A DNA stretch of 64,000 nucleotides, taken from positions 186,001 to 250,000 of the forward strand of contig JBBKVO010000018.1 in the NCBI GenBank assembly GCA_037968475.1, read 5' to 3'. The stretch's first letter is position 1. The number at the start of each line of letters is the position of its first letter. Made by a program: the position numbers and the translations under genes. Below the pieces are notes generated by a model. It was given only the letters and a program-made list of their open reading frames with translations. It made no database searches and was not told the DNA's origin. This DNA comes from SB11 sp037968475 (lineage in GTDB: Bacteria > Bacteroidota > Bacteroidia > UBA8524). This document shows, piece by piece, positions 63,681 through 64,000 of this stretch.

Positions 63681-64000
63681 GTGAGCCATCATAAAATAGA
63701 CCGCATTCTTACCCTTGAAAATATATACACCTTACAACAAGAGGACGCTAAAATTGAACTATCGACCAATGCAATAAAACGCATACAAAAAAGTCGTGAT
63801 TTTTTAGAAGCCAAACTAAAAGCCACTACCGAACCTATTTATGGTATAAATACAGGTTTTGGCTCGTTGTATGATAAACAGATTGATAATGCGTCTTTAA
63901 ATACTTTACAGCGTAATCTCCTTCTATCGCACGCTTGTGGTACGGGTGATGAAGTTCCACACGCTATAGTAAAGTTAATGTTATTGCTAAAAGCCCAGTC
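63681..64000 (+). CDS. hutH: Histidine ammonia-lyase, 3' end outside the window
   Basis: About 106 N-terminal residues from GTG 63681. HutH converts histidine to urocanate, the first step of histidine degradation. Seen: IELSTNAIKRIQKSRDFLEAKL, YGINTGFGSLYD and NLLLSHACGTGDEVP. The MIO-forming Ala-Ser-Gly triad lies beyond the window edge. Starts 40 bases after hisS; co-transcription is possible but the pairing may be coincidental. Confidence 0.9.
   Translation, partial: MSHHKIDRILTLENIYTLQQEDAKIELSTNAIKRIQKSRDFLEAKLKATTEPIYGINTGFGSLYDKQIDNASLNTLQRNLLLSHACGTGDEVPHAIVKLMLLLKAQ

Noticed and set aside
1..64000. CRISPR arrays, transposases, phage structural genes, secondary-metabolite clusters
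   Set aside because: No regularly spaced repeats and no matching gene families were seen on either strand.

Overview
The window reads as a chromosomal segment of a member of the Bacteroidota. Reasons: type IX secretion (T9SS) sorting domains at protein C-termini, a TonB-dependent receptor with an N-terminal carboxypeptidase-D-like domain, 7TMR-DISM and multi-PAS histidine kinases, many small SPII lipoproteins, a DUF3822-rsmD-coaD cluster, heavy use of ATA and TTA codons, almost no Shine-Dalgarno sequences, and promoters of the Bacteroidota type (TTG/TTTG, 18-19 bp, TAnnTTTG) that can be read directly, for example before tRNA-Lys, paaN and hisS. The genus cannot be fixed from this sequence.

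Layout. 1-9 kb: end of an unknown gene, then a mostly leftward block with lepA, a tiny T9SS-tagged protein, tsaC/Sua5, an NtrC-type sigma-54 activator, the RNase P RNA gene (rnpB, minus strand), ppk1 and a secreted EEP-family nuclease/phosphatase. 9-16.6 kb: glmM and ychF rightward, a PAS sensor kinase with a CheY-like partner leftward, then an isolated paaN. 16.7-24.5 kb: lipoproteins (including YceI), the DUF3822-rsmD-coaD cluster, yggS, a DUF4296 lipoprotein, kynU and an AIM24-family protein. 24.6-28 kb: leftward small enzymes (GNAT, methyltransferase, RidA, SDR, redoxin). 29.2-31.2 kb: tRNA-Lys followed by a compositionally foreign VOC gene and a repressor-like gene with a divergent small partner; this is the most accessory-looking stretch. 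31.3-41.3 kb: MutT-type NUDIX, Asp-box propeller protein, SGNH lipase, 7TMR sensor kinase, a Cys-less ArsC-like protein, an FAD oxidoreductase, a large T9SS beta-propeller protein and a BaiN-type flavoprotein. 41.3-50.9 kb: a tandem pair of OmpA-family proteins, YdeI-like protein, gltX, a proline-tailed membrane protein, argS, DUF1003 protein and a sirtuin. 51-58.2 kb: di-haem peroxidase, outer-membrane protein, DinB-like protein, TonB receptor, GT39-type glycosyltransferase. 58.2-64 kb: a 0.75-kb non-coding stretch, an Omp28-like lipoprotein, a three-gene secreted-protein operon, hisS and the 5' part of hutH.

Most of the window is housekeeping: translation (lepA, gltX, argS, hisS, tRNA-Lys, rnpB, tsaC, rsmD), cofactor and envelope supply (coaD, glmM), amino-acid catabolism (kynU, hutH) and phosphate storage (ppk1). 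No phage, transposase, CRISPR array or complete defence locus was found. The observations most worth checking are: an SDR gene with no ATG/GTG/TTG before its Rossmann motif whose frame runs straight on from the upstream redoxin gene across one TAA; a hairpin repeat family with a compensated base pair and a 20-bp hairpin that pairs fully only in plus-strand RNA; three perfect palindromes sharing TGTTTAAACA in intergenic regions; a foreign-looking gene beside tRNA-Lys; and an operon of Cys-containing secreted paralogues of unknown function. None of these amounts to a proven new system.
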